DNA of 44,701 nt from Modestobacter lapidis (GCA_019779905.1 JABAKE010000025.1:1-44701), one strand, 5' to 3'. Shown: positions 16,609 to 25,610, numbered from the stretch's first letter. Translations and numbers: made by a program. The notes: a model not told the origin generated them from the letters alone.

Positions 16609-16643
16609 GGGCGTCCCGGGTGTGTCCGGCACCCGGGACGCCC
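16609..16643 (+). terminator. Strong intrinsic hairpin terminator
   Basis: GGGCGTCCCGGGTG at 16609-16622 pairs perfectly with its complement at 16630-16643 around a 7-nt loop. It starts 5 nt after the binding-protein stop. There is no T-tract, which is common for actinobacterial terminators. It closes the 8.4-16.6 kb operon. Confidence 0.85.
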
Positions 16644-16888
16644 ACCTCGTTCGTCGCTGAACCAGGTTGTCGAGACGGCGGTAACGGTGCCAACCAGAGC
16701 CGAGGCCCACTGCACGGCTGTGGGCCTCGCTGGCGGAAAACCGGTGCGAACGGAGTTCCCGTCGGCACTGCGAAGACGCGTAGCGTGAGAGCTGTCGGGG
16801 CCTACTCGCGTGCGCCAGACCGTGGCTCGCCGCCCTTGGTGAACAACGGTGAGCAGCGCTCTTCGGTGCTGCAGAGAGGGACGGACTC

Positions 16889-17638
16889 ATGTCCGACCCA
16901 GGCAACGGCGCGACCAGGACCGTCAGCACAGGGATGGATTCCCTCGTCGATCAGGCGGCACTGCAGGAACTGATTCTCAGCACCGCGGGCATGACGGAGT
17001 TTCTCGACGAGCTGGTGCAGCTGGCTGCGGCCGGGCACCGGTCCTGCGGGATCACCGTGCGACTGGACGACAAGGCTCGAACCGTTGCCAGCAGCGACGC
17101 TCTGGCCGCTCGGGCTGATGAGATCCAGTACGCCCGGGGCGAGGGGCCCTGCCTGGAAGCCATGCGCACCGGCGAAGTGGTCGACGTGCCCGACCTGGCC
17201 GCAGATGATCGGTGGGACAGCTACCGCTCCTACGCTCTCGCGCAGGGATTGCAGTCGGTGCTCTCCACCCCGATGGGCGTCAACGGTGAACACTTTGGTG
17301 CGCTGAACCTCTACGCCACCTCGCCACACGCCTTCGACGACACGGCCCGGACGGCTGCCGCCCGCTGGGCCCAGCAGGCCTCGGGCGCGGTCGGAGTCGC
17401 CGTGCGCCTGGCCGAGCGAACCCGCTACGGCCAGCAGATGTCGGAGGCGCTGACCTCTCGCTCGGTCATCGACCAAGCAATCGGCATCCTCATGGCGCAG
17501 CAGCGCTGCTCTGCCGATGCCGCCTTCGACGTCCTCCGCGCCGCCTCCCAGGGCCGCAACGTCAAGCTCCGCACCATCGCCGCCGACATCGTCGAAGCCG
17601 TCGGCAGCGGGGGGCACACCGGGAACGCCCGCCAGTAG
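16889..17638 (+). CDS. GAF-ANTAR domain regulator
   Basis: A 249-residue protein. The GAF sensor domain covers about residues 25-165 (CGITVRLDDKARTVASSDAL; YARGEGPCLEAMRTGEVVDV). The C-terminal ANTAR domain covers about residues 175-235 (SRSVIDQAIGILMAQQRCSA, then AAFDVLRAASQGRNVKLRTI). ANTAR domains bind paired hexaloop RNA hairpins and act as transcription antiterminators. Such GAF-ANTAR proteins are abundant in actinobacteria. It stands alone between the transporter operon and the STAS gene; no link to the catabolic genes is visible. The 245 nt upstream (16644-16888) hold no gene. Confidence 0.88.
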   Translation: MSDPGNGATRTVSTGMDSLVDQAALQELILSTAGMTEFLDELVQLAAAGHRSCGITVRLDDKARTVASSDALAARADEIQYARGEGPCLEAMRTGEVVDVPDLAADDRWDSYRSYALAQGLQSVLSTPMGVNGEHFGALNLYATSPHAFDDTARTAAARWAQQASGAVGVAVRLAERTRYGQQMSEALTSRSVIDQAIGILMAQQRCSADAAFDVLRAASQGRNVKLRTIAADIVEAVGSGGHTGNARQ

Positions 17639-17875
17639 GAGCGAGGTGCACACGGTCTCTCGGGACGGACTGCGCTGCACGAGATCTGCCTTCTGCCGTG
17701 TGCAATCCGCACTGGCGCCGTAGACCACCGCGGCGGTAACGTCGCGCCAGCGGTTGGGCCGACAGCCGTGATCAGACGCAACTGCCACCGGGTGCGCTAG
17801 GTCACCGCGAGGCTTTTCTTCCGCCAGGCCCGCGCAGCGCTCCTCGAGCAGGCGCCGGTCGAAAGGTAACTCCTC

Positions 17876-18262
17876 GTGGAGTCGGTAAGGGACCCCTTTC
17901 TCGCCACTCGTGGGGCCGCCAGTCGGCGGATCGTGGCCGATGACCTCCTGTCCGTTGACGTCGCCCCAGGTAGCGCAGACGGCATGGTCGCCGTGTCGCC
18001 CACCGGAGAGATCGACTGCGTCACCGCCCCGGTGCTGCGCTCCGTGCTGCTGCAGTGCCTGACGTCCGGCTGCACGCAGATCGTCGTCGATCTCGCCGCA
18101 GTCACGTTCCTGAACTCCGCCGGCCTGACCGTCCTGGCCGAGGCTCACCACCGGGCCGCCGCCGACGGCATCCATCTCGAGTTGCGCGGTGGGTCCCGCA
18201 CCGTACGGCGATCGCTTCAGATCACCCGTCTGCGGGTGCTGATGGCGTCACCAGGCAGTTGA
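17876..18262 (+). CDS. STAS-domain anti-sigma factor antagonist
   Basis: A 128-residue protein with a SpoIIAA-like STAS fold: AVSPTGEIDCVTAPVLRSVL, then CTQIVVDLAAVTFLNSAGLT. The Ser in TFLNSAGL corresponds to the serine phosphorylated by anti-sigma kinases; the usual preceding Asp is Asn here. It would take part in a partner-switching control of an alternative sigma factor, with partners elsewhere in the genome. The GTG start at 17876 follows weakly spaced purines. The 237 nt upstream (17639-17875) and the 176 nt downstream (18263-18438) show no gene. Confidence 0.83.
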   Translation: MESVRDPFLATRGAASRRIVADDLLSVDVAPGSADGMVAVSPTGEIDCVTAPVLRSVLLQCLTSGCTQIVVDLAAVTFLNSAGLTVLAEAHHRAAADGIHLELRGGSRTVRRSLQITRLRVLMASPGS

Positions 18263-18438
18263 ACCGCCAGGCACGGCAGCGGCGAATCACCCTGGCCCGC
18301 CGCCGAGGCGTCGGCCTCTCTCGTTGCGATCACGTCCAGTTCGACGCGCAGCGGGTGCCTGGCTTCGACTCGAAGCGACGGCTGGTCCTCGGATGTCCTC
18401 GTCTCGATGACGGCGAGCCGGTTGCACGCGATCGCTCA

Positions 18439-19012
18439 CTACCCGTATAAGCCCGCCGGGTCGAGGTCGCTCAAGGCGATCCAGCCGGCGCCCGTCGGCT
18501 CGGCGACCTCCGCGCGGGAAGAGCGCAGCTCGATGGTCAGGACGGGACGTTCGTCGATGAGCTGCGTCAGGGCGTAGACGGTGGCCAGGACGTGGACGCA
18601 GGGTCGCCGTCGGCTCCGGCAGTCGCAGGCGGCTGTCTGCTGGTCGAGTGCGACTGCGACGCGGATCCCGTGCTGCCGGAACTCTGCGTCGAGCGCGTCG
18701 GGGAGATCCCCCGGGCCCAATCCCCGAGTGACCGCCCTCGCGCGGGCGATGAGCCGCCCCGCATCGGTCTGGGTCTTCTCGGGCCAGATCGGCAGGTCGA
18801 TCCGGACCCGGTGGACGGCGCCGGAGTCCACCACATCGGCATCGAGGCGGTGCGTCCTGATGGTCAGGGTGACGGCGTGGTTCCGCGCGAGGCTGCGTGC
18901 CCGCGGCAGCAGCCGGTTCGGCCACGCCGTCCTCATCGATTCGATCGTCCGCACCCAGGCGCGCCCCCACGGGGTGGCCCCACGGGGTGGCCCCGAACTC
19001 CTCCGGCGTCAC
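18439..19012 (-). pseudogene. SWIM zinc-finger protein, frameshifted by a 13-bp duplication
   Basis: The C-terminal 170 residues contain the SWIM zinc motif AACDCRSRRRPCVHVLATVY (CxC...CxH). The N-terminus VTPEEFGATPWG starts at GTG 19012 and overlaps the helicase stop (GTGA). Between them lies an exact 13-bp tandem repeat (18965-18990). The 574-nt span is out of frame; removing one 13-bp copy leaves 561 nt and gives GATPWGRAWVRTIESM, the normal family N-terminus. SWIM proteins are typically encoded beside SNF2 helicases, as here, and both genes are broken. The duplication is the direct cause of the frameshift, unless it is an assembly error. Confidence 0.82.
18965..18990. repeat. 13-bp exact tandem duplication inside the SWIM gene
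   Basis: CCCCACGGGGTGG occurs twice head to tail (18965-18977 and 18978-18990) and is followed by a further CCCC. Its length is not a multiple of three, so it shifts the reading frame. It is likely a replication-slippage product; each unit also holds a small CCCC/GGGG dyad. Confidence 0.95.
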
Positions 19013-19765
19013 CCGACTCCGAGGTCCAGATCCAGCACGGTGTGCAGCTCGTCGTCGGACAACGCGGCCAGTGCAGGTCCGGTCTCGCCGGCGACGATCC
19101 TGGCAACCTGACGCTTGGTGTCGTGCATCTGGGCGATGTGGTCCTCGATAATGACGCCGGTGACGAGTGTGTACACGCTGAGCGTGCGCTGCTGACCGAT
19201 CCGGTGCGCACGATCGGTCGCCTGCTCCTCCACGGCGGAGTTCCACCAGCGGTCGTAGTGCATGACGTGGGCCGCGCGGGTCAGGTTCAGCCCGAACCCG
19301 GCCGCGCGCAGGCTCAGCAACAGGATGGGCGACGCGTCGTCGTCCTCCTGGAACGCACGCACGAGCCGGTCGCGTCGCTCAGCGGAGAGGCCACCGTCCA
19401 GGAACGGGACCGAGCTGGTGCCCAGCGCGACGCCGAGATGGTCTGACAGCAGCTCGCCCATCGCCGGTACTGGGTGAAGACCAGCGCCCGATCGCCATCG
19501 TCGACGATCTCGGCCAGCATCTCGGTCGCGCGGTCGAACTTGCCGGACCGACCGCACTCCGCGCGATGGGAGCGAAGGCACTGAGCGGGGTGGTTGCAGA
19601 TCTGCTTGAGCGAGGTGAACAGGGCCAGCACCCGGCCACTGCGCTCGATGCCACGCCCCAGCCCGTCGGAGAGGCGCTGTCCACGGCGTCCTGGTAGAGG
19701 CGGATCTACTCATCGGTCAGGGTGCAGGCGATCGTCGAGCACTGCTTCGGCGGCAGTTCGGCCGC
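19009..19765 (-). pseudogene. SNF2/RapA-type helicase C-terminal fragment, multiply broken
   Basis: The last about 150 residues are a good SNF2 C-terminal domain, with motif V LSLRAAGFGLNLTRAAHVMH and motif VI WNSAVEEQATDRAHRIGQQR. Upstream pieces LFTSLKQICNHPAQCL and ALVFTQYR lie in a second frame, and ELPPKQCSTIACTLTDE and IRLYQDAVDSA in a third. Lesions: an in-frame TAG at 19706-19708 (a codon where family proteins usually have Gln), a lost base near 19670 and a frameshift near 19459-19466. The N-terminal ATPase lobe is absent: the homology starts abruptly at about 19765, where a CoxS-type gene is cut. It is therefore the tail of a helicase fused by deletion to unrelated DNA. Confidence 0.82.
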
Positions 19766-19917
19766 GACCCGGTGAGCTCGAGGTCTTCCCGGATGAACTC
19801 CACCAGCGAGCGCCGGACCGACTCCGTCCGCTCGTGGACGGTCCCGTTGACCGTGACCGTGATTCCTCGCTCGTGGAGGCCGACGTTGTCGGCCGCTGCG
19901 CGCTCCTGGACCTCCAT
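19766..19917 (-). pseudogene. 2Fe-2S small subunit (CoxS/XdhC-type) N-terminal fragment
   Basis: From ATG 19917 the translation reads ITVTVNGTVHERTESVRRSL and VEFIREDLELTGS, the N-terminus of the [2Fe-2S] subunit of molybdenum hydroxylases of the CO-dehydrogenase family. The next expected motif (VGCEHGVCGACTV, with the cluster cysteines) is missing. The sequence instead passes straight into SNF2 helicase sequence (AAELPPKQ). This marks a deletion junction at about 19765. No large molybdopterin subunit is present in the window. Confidence 0.75.
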
Positions 19918-19998
19918 CGGTGTCTCGCTCTCCCGGCCGGTCGTGGTCCGGCCTGATCGTCGTGTCGTCGTCAGGTCTGGGCGGTGGTCCAGGCGTCG

Positions 19999-20855
19999 TC
20001 AGGCCGCCGACACCTGGGCCGAGCCGACCGGCCCGGTCGCCTCGGTGAGCGCCCGCTGCAGGAGGTGCCGGGCCAAGTGACGCCGGTACCCGGCGAGGGC
20101 GTGGGTGTCCGGCGGCGGGTCGAGGTCGGCCGCGAAGTTCCCGGCAAGCTCGGCGATGGTGCCCGCATCGGGCTCCTGGCCGAGCAGATCCTCGACGACA
20201 CCGTGCGCCTGCACGGTGCCGGCCGCAGCGCCGGCGAGGGCGATCCCGGCCCGGGTGACTCGCCCGTCGGTCAGGGCCACCACCGCGGCCACCGCGACCT
20301 GGGCGAAGTCGCCGCGTCGGCGGCTGACCTCGAGGAAGGAACTGCGGGGGTGCCGGCCGGCCAGGCGGGCACCCGGATCTCGGTGAGCAGTTCGTCGGCG
20401 GCCAGGGAGGTGGTGAAGAACCCCTCGAAGAACTCCTCCGGGGCCACCTCCCGGGTGCCGTCGGCGCTCTGCACCACCAGGGTGGCGCCCAGAACACTGA
20501 CCGCCGCGGGGAGCTCCGCGGCCGGTTCGGCGTGGGCCAGGCTGCCGCCGACGGTCCCGCGGGCGGATGTGCACGTGCCCGACCGCCTCGTGCAACGGGC
20601 CCCACACGCGCCCTCGGCGGCCGACGGTGCGTCTCCAAGGCTCGGTGCCGGGTCATCGCACCGATGCGGAGCGTGCCGACATCGACCCCGATCCCGTCGA
20701 GGCCGGCAACGTGGTTGATGTCGACGAGCTGGGCCGGCCGGGCGAGCCGGAAGTTGAGCATCGGCACCAGACTCTGGCCACCGGCGAGCACCTTCGCGTC
20801 GTCGCCGTACTCGCGCAGGCAGTCGAGCGCCTCCGGGACGCTGGTCGGACGGGGT
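19999..20855 (-). pseudogene. FAD-binding medium subunit of a molybdenum hydroxylase (CoxM-type), frameshifted
   Basis: Fragments in three frames line up as one CoxM-like protein. They are PTSVPEALDCLREYGDDAKV with LAGGQSLVPMLNFRLARPAQ (N-terminal FAD part), GTVGGSLAHAEPAAELPAAV with ADGTREVAPEEFFEGFFTTS (middle), and SSFLEVSRRRGDFAQVAVAA to the end at 19999. Visible shifts lie near 20347 (one base lost), 20565 (two bases lost in the RPRGTVGG region) and 20600-20650 (a degraded stretch). The N-terminal dozen residues are also missing where the opposite-strand PucR gene abuts. The gene would have sat upstream of the CoxS-type fragment as medium then small subunit. Confidence 0.78.
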
Positions 20856-20899
20856 TGCCTGGCGACGGGTCGGCGCGACGAGGATGCCCCGTTGCCCGC

Positions 20900-21782
20900 C
20901 GGGACGTCGTCCTGCTGGACCGGCACTGGGGCCATGTCGCCGTCCTGCCGCCGGCCCGCGCCGACGACCCACTCGTCCATGCAGCGTGCACCTACGGCGC
21001 GGAGGCCCTCGGTCTGGCGCTGCTGCGTTCGGCCGCCGGTGGTGACCTCGAGGTGCAGCGCCGGCAGTTGGTCGACGACCTCACCGAGCCGCGCTGGCGC
21101 TCGCCGGGCGAGCTGGTCGCCCGGGCGCGCGTGCTCGGGCTGTCGTTCACCGCCCGCCGCTACGCGGCCCTGGTGGTCACCGACCTCGGGGCGGCCGATC
21201 CCGACGCCGTCTCCGGGCGGCCGTGGGCGCGGTGGCGCCGGAAACGGCGCTGGTGGCGGACGTGGGCGAGGATGTGGTGGCGGTGGTCCGTACGTCGGCG
21301 GTGATGGCCGCCGCGCACGCCGTCCTCCGTGCCGTCGACGAGCTGGGTACGACCACCTCCCCACGGGTGGTCGCCGGCCCGGTGGCCGACCGGCTGGAGG
21401 ACGTCGACCGGTCAATCACCCGGGCCCGGGCTGCGCTGGCGTTGACCGTCGGCGGCGAGCGGGTGGTCTCGGCGGCCGGCATGACCGCCTCGATACTGCT
21501 GGCCGGCCTCCGCGACTCATCGCTGGCCCGCCAACTGGTCCGCGAGGAGATCGGTTGCTTGACCGACCACGACGCGGCGCACGGCAGCGACCTGGTGCGG
21601 ACGCTGCGGGTCTACTTGGCGCACTCGTCGTCAAAGGTGCGGACGTCGGAGGCCCTGCGGCTGCGGCGCCAGACACTCTACGGCCGGCTGCAGCGGATCG
21701 AGGAGCTGATCGGCGACATCTCCCCGCCGACCGGCACACCGCACCCGTGCTGGCGCTGGCCATCGACGACCTGGCCGGCTGA
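20900..21782 (+). pseudogene. PucR-family regulator, truncated and frameshifted
   Basis: Three frames join to give the C-terminal half of a PucR-type regulator. They are DPLVHAACTYGAEALGLALL with GDLEVQRRQLVDDLTEPRWR, then ETALVADVGEDVVAVVRTSA through LAGLRDSSLARQLVREEIGC and LRTLRVYLAHSSSKVRTSEALR (shown here in separate motifs), and HTAPVLALAIDDLAG at the end. The C-terminal helix-turn-helix (RLRRQTLYGRLQRIEELIG) is the conserved PucR DNA-binding part. Shifts lie near 21218 and 21733 (one G lost). The N-terminal sensory half is gone. PucR proteins often regulate nearby molybdenum hydroxylases, which fits the decayed CoxM/CoxS genes alongside. Positions 21783-21893 hold nothing recognisable. 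Confidence 0.78.
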
Positions 21783-21893
21783 GTGCTCGGTAGCGCACGG
21801 GTGCGCCATCCCGCGGTCAAGGGGCCGATCACTGGGCCGTTTTCCTGGTCTGGCGCAGTGGGGCACCGTGCGCGCCTACCCCCATGGCGAGAC

Positions 21894-22817
21894 TCAGCCC
21901 TGGCTGTGGGCGCCGGTCATCAGCGCGGCGAGGTCGTCGGGGGCGAGGAAGGACGGGGGCGGCGGCGGGCCCCAGCTGAAGAGCCCCTTGGCGCCCTCGA
22001 GGGTTTCCGGGGTCCACAGCTGGTCGTCCACGACGCAGTCCATGTCGGAGTAGTACTCACTGAAGTTGCCTGCAGGATCCTTCAGGTACCAGAAGAAGTT
22101 CGAGCCGGCGTGGTGCCGGCCCAGGCCCCACACGTGCCGCTCGGGATTGTTCTCGAGCATCGCCATCGCGCCGCGGCCGACGTCGTCGACATCGTCGACC
22201 TGCCAGGAGGTGTGGTGCAGGAAGCTCACCGGCGCCTTGAGCACGAGCACGTTGTGGTGGTCGGTGGAGCAGCGCAGGAACACCCCGGCGTCCTTGACCA
22301 TGTCGCTGACCTTGAAGCCGAGGCCGTCGACGAAGAAGGCCCGGGTGACGCCGAAATCCGTCGTCCCGAGAACGGTGTGGCCGAGCTTGCGTGGCTGGAT
22401 CCGCTCGGTGCGGAGCACGCCCGGGGCGCGGGCGCCCGTGCGTTCTACCCGGCCGGGACCGTTGTAGGTGGTGGCCGGTACCGGCGCCTGGGTGACCCGC
22501 GGGGCCACCTCCACCGTCGCCCGGACCCCGGTGGCCTTCTCCACCGCGGTCACGCTCTGCGGCCCCCGTGCGGCGTCGATGCCCAGCCGGTGCAGGTTGT
22601 CGGCGACCCGGCCGATGTCGTCGGCGTCGTCGGCCCCGACGTGCAGTTCCACCAGCCGGCGGGTGGGTGAGTGCACGATGCGCATCTGGCGGCCACCGTC
22701 GCGCGTGGTGAACCAGCCGTCCTCCTGCGGGCTGAGACCGAACTCGGTGTAGTAGGCGACGGTCTCCTCGACGTTGGGCACGCCGATGGTGACGGACGTG
22801 AGTCGGTGCAGGGCCAT
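21894..22817 (-). CDS. Two-domain type I extradiol dioxygenase
   Basis: A 307-residue VOC-superfamily dioxygenase with an N-terminal non-catalytic domain (LTSVTIGVPNVEETVAYYTE) and a C-terminal catalytic domain. The iron ligands are in place: H147 (RKLGHTVLG), H201/H202 (FLHHTSWQV) and E254 (GNFSEYYSD). It cleaves a catechol-type ring next to the two hydroxyls. Its neighbours (flavin monooxygenase and reductase, FAH enzyme) suggest a substituted catechol made by that monooxygenase. The ATG at 22817 follows AAGGAGG. It is the last gene of the 25.5-21.9 kb operon, 41 nt after the FAH gene. Confidence 0.88.
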   Translation of the reverse strand: MALHRLTSVTIGVPNVEETVAYYTEFGLSPQEDGWFTTRDGGRQMRIVHSPTRRLVELHVGADDADDIGRVADNLHRLGIDAARGPQSVTAVEKATGVRATVEVAPRVTQAPVPATTYNGPGRVERTGARAPGVLRTERIQPRKLGHTVLGTTDFGVTRAFFVDGLGFKVSDMVKDAGVFLRCSTDHHNVLVLKAPVSFLHHTSWQVDDVDDVGRGAMAMLENNPERHVWGLGRHHAGSNFFWYLKDPAGNFSEYYSDMDCVVDDQLWTPETLEGAKGLFSWGPPPPPSFLAPDDLAALMTGAHSQG

Positions 22818-22858
22818 GTCGGTGGCCTCCTTCAGGGGTCTGCGGGAATCAGGGGATG

Positions 22859-23719
22859 TCAGGTGGTGGGGGTGGCGACGAAGCGCTGCCGGAGTTCACC
22901 GATGCCGGTGACGTAGCTGACGAGCTCGTCACCGGGGGCCAGGAACCGCTGCGGCTCGCGCCCGACCCCGACGCCGGCCGGGGTGCCGGTGAACAGCACG
23001 TCACCTGGCAGCAGCGGCAGCTTCTGCGAGAGCCTCGAGATCATGGCCGGCACCGAGAAGATCAGGTCGCGGGTCCGGCCCTTCTGCATCTGCTCGCCGT
23101 TGATCGAACAGCCGAGCTCCAGGTCGTCCCGATCCGCGACCTCGTCGGGGGTGACCAGCCACGGCCCCGTCGGGCCGAAGCCCGGCAGCGATTTCCCGAG
23201 GCTGAACTGCGGGGACGGACCCGCCGACTGCGTTATCCGCTCCGACAGGTCCTGGCCGACGGTCAGCCCGGCGACGTGGTCCCACGCATCGGCCTCGCTG
23301 ACGTCGCGTGCCGTCTTCCCGATGACCGCGACCAGCTCGACCTCCCAGTCGGTGTGGCCGCCCTCGGGCAGCGCCACCTCGGTCACGGGACCCGTCAGGC
23401 ACGACACCCACTTGGTGAACATCACCGTGGGCGCGTGGGGCACGGTGAACCCGGACTCGGCGGCGTGCTCGCTGTAGTTCAGGCCGATGGCCAGCACCTG
23501 CCGCGGGGCCGGAGTCGGCGGCCCCAGCTCCTCGACAGCGAACGGCGTGGCCGTCGAGAGGTCCGCGTCGGCGGCCCACGATCGGAACTCGTCCCACCGG
23601 TCGTAGACCGCCTGCGGGTTGGATCCGAACCGGCCACTGCTGGCCGCCTCGACATCTACGGCACCGGTGCCGTCAGCGGTGACCAGGATCAGTCGGCCGG
23701 AGAGGTTGGCGATACGCAT
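22859..23719 (-). CDS. Fumarylacetoacetate hydrolase (FAH) family enzyme
   Basis: A 286-residue enzyme with the FAH core: VLAIGLNYSEHAAESGF, the acidic metal block TDWEVELVAVIGKTARDV, FSLGKSLPGFGPTGPWLVTP, and the closing FTGTPAGVGVG. The ATG at 23719 follows GAGGAG; the longer frame upstream has no support. Placed between a flavin monooxygenase and an extradiol dioxygenase, it probably acts on the ring-fission product by hydrolysis, decarboxylation or isomerisation. It is a distant paralogue of the FAH gene at 9609. Confidence 0.85.
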   Translation of the reverse strand: MRIANLSGRLILVTADGTGAVDVEAASSGRFGSNPQAVYDRWDEFRSWAADADLSTATPFAVEELGPPTPAPRQVLAIGLNYSEHAAESGFTVPHAPTVMFTKWVSCLTGPVTEVALPEGGHTDWEVELVAVIGKTARDVSEADAWDHVAGLTVGQDLSERITQSAGPSPQFSLGKSLPGFGPTGPWLVTPDEVADRDDLELGCSINGEQMQKGRTRDLIFSVPAMISRLSQKLPLLPGDVLFTGTPAGVGVGREPQRFLAPGDELVSYVTGIGELRQRFVATPTT

Positions 23720-23763
23720 GGGGTGGAACTCCTCGGATGAATGGGATGACGGCCGCAGCCCGG

Positions 23764-24977
23764 TCAGACCAGTGGGGTGATGCGCTCCTCGACCCCGAGC
23801 AGGGCCTTGCCGTACACCTCGTAGCTCACGGCCGGGGAGACGATGGCGTGCCGGGCGGCGGTCGCCGAGTCCCGCCACAGGCGCTGCAGGGGACTGAACT
23901 CGGCAAAGGACGCGGCACCGTGGGCGGAGAGCAGGATGTCGATGGCGCGGGTGATGCTCTCGGCCACGTAACCGGTGTCCGAGCGCACCCGGGCGCGGGT
24001 CACGTAGTCGGGGTAGCCGCCTCGGCCGGCGGCCTCGTCGATGTCCGCGGCGGCCCGATAGGCGTGCAGGTACGCCGTGTCGATGAGTCGGGCAGCCTCG
24101 GCGATCTGCAGCTGGAAGGCCACGGAATCGGTCTGCGCGTGAAGAAGGTGTAGGAGATCGGCTTCTTCGCAGCCTTGCTGATGACGTACTCGAGCGCCGC
24201 CGTGCCCATGCCCAGCTGGGGACCGACCAGGACGAGCGCGAGGATCGGGACGAACGCCGAGCGGTAGAAGGATTCGGTGCCGGTGTGCTCGTTGGGGTAC
24301 TCCCCGCCGATCGCCGGCGGGACGAGCATGACCCGGTGCTCGGGGACGAAGACGTCCTCGGCCACCAGGCAGTTACTCCCCGACGACCTCATGCCCGCCA
24401 CGAACCAGGTGTCCTCGAGGTCCATGTCCCCGCGCGGGATCAAAGCCAGGCCCTGGTTGACGACTTCGCCGGCCTCGTCGGTGATCGGCATGCCGAGGAC
24501 GGCCCAGGTGGCGTGCCAGGAGCCGGAGTTGTAGTACCACTTGCCGCTCACCCGCCAGCCGCCGTCCACCTTCTGCGTCTCCGCGGTGGGGGCGAGGACC
24601 CCGGACACCTTGGCGTCCGGATCGGCCCCGAACACCTCGTCCTGGGCCTGCTCCGGGAAGAGGCTGGCGAGCCAGGCGCAGACGTTGGTGAGGGTGAGTA
24701 CCCAGGCGGTGCCCCCGTCGGCCGCGCCCGCGGCGGCCGCGACGTCGAGCATCGTCCGCATCGAGGTCTCATAGCCGCCGTAGCGCTTGGGCACGGCCAC
24801 CTTGAACAGTCCCGCGTCGGTGAGCGCCTGGATGCTCTCCTCCACCACGCGCCGGTCCTGCTCACCCTGAGCGGCGTTCTTCTTCAGCAGCGGGTGCAGT
24901 TCCTTGACGCGGGCGACGAGCTCGGCGGCGCTGGGGGCTGCCTCTGTGCTGACGGGCATGTCCTGGACGGTGGTCAT
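23764..24977 (-). pseudogene. Acyl-CoA-dehydrogenase-fold flavin monooxygenase (HsaA-like), 1-nt frameshift
   Basis: From ATG 24977 the protein shows the group D flavin monooxygenase fold: AELVARVKELHPLLKKNAAQ, VPKRYGGYETSMRTMLDVAA, WRVSGKWYYNSGSWHATWAV and WFVAGMRSSGSNCLVAEDVF. At FFTR (about 24138) the frame shifts. The other frame continues FQLQIAEAARLIDTAYLHAY to ERITPLV and stops at 23764. The span is 1214 nt, and adding one C in CGC[C]AG restores 404 codons. Such enzymes hydroxylate phenols with reduced flavin from a partner reductase, encoded next door. Since all neighbours are intact, either the gene died recently or one base was lost in sequencing. Confidence 0.82.
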
Positions 24978-25013
24978 CTCGGTCTCTTTCGTGAGGTTGG
25001 GTGGAAGCGCCGC

Positions 25014-25532
25014 TCAGCGTGCGCAGGCAGCGATGTGGTCGACGATGGGCTTACGGGGGCGCTCCGAGAAGCGCGAGTGGGTGCCGAAGGTGCGGTGGCC
25101 GTAAACGAGCGGTGGCTGCTGACCGGGCACCGCTCGGGTGACCAGACCGACGAGCAGCAAGTGGTCGCCCGCCTCGATGACCTGCCAGAGGTCGCAGACC
25201 GCCCAGCTGGCCGCCTCGTCGAGCCGCGGCAGGCCGCGTGAGGAGGACCAGGAGACCTGGGCGAAGCGGTCCGCGCCCCGCCGGGCGAACAGGAGCGCCA
25301 ACTCGTCCTGGGCCGATCCGAGAACGTTGACGCCGAAGCGGCCCGCCCGCTGGATTCGGGCCAGCAGGCTGGAGGTGCGGTCGAGCGCGATGGAGATCAA
25401 CGGCGGCCGAAGGGACAGCGACGCGAACGAACTCACCGTCGCGCCGTGGGGGCCGTCCTGGTCGGCGGTGGTGATGACGGTGACCGGCGCGCATACCCCC
25501 GTCATGAGGTCGCGGAACTCTTGATCCAGCAT
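25014..25532 (-). CDS. Flavin reductase (HsaB-like) of a two-component monooxygenase
   Basis: A 172-residue flavin reductase of the split-barrel FMN-binding family, with VTVITTADQDGPHGATVSSF, SLRPPLISIALDRTSSLLAR, FGVNVLGSAQDELALLFARR and the C-terminal YGHRTFGTHSRF. It reduces FMN or FAD with NAD(P)H and hands it to the oxygenase encoded 36 nt downstream. It is the first gene of the minus-strand operon running to 21894 and is divergent from the GntR gene at 25678. Confidence 0.87.
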   Translation of the reverse strand: MLDQEFRDLMTGVCAPVTVITTADQDGPHGATVSSFASLSLRPPLISIALDRTSSLLARIQRAGRFGVNVLGSAQDELALLFARRGADRFAQVSWSSSRGLPRLDEAASWAVCDLWQVIEAGDHLLLVGLVTRAVPGQQPPLVYGHRTFGTHSRFSERPRKPIVDHIAACAR

Positions 25533-25610
25533 CGTCGCCCCAATCCATCATGGTGAATTGCTGCGTCCAGGTTGGGCATGACGGTGGTCACCTGTCAAGG
25601 GGTCTGGCAC

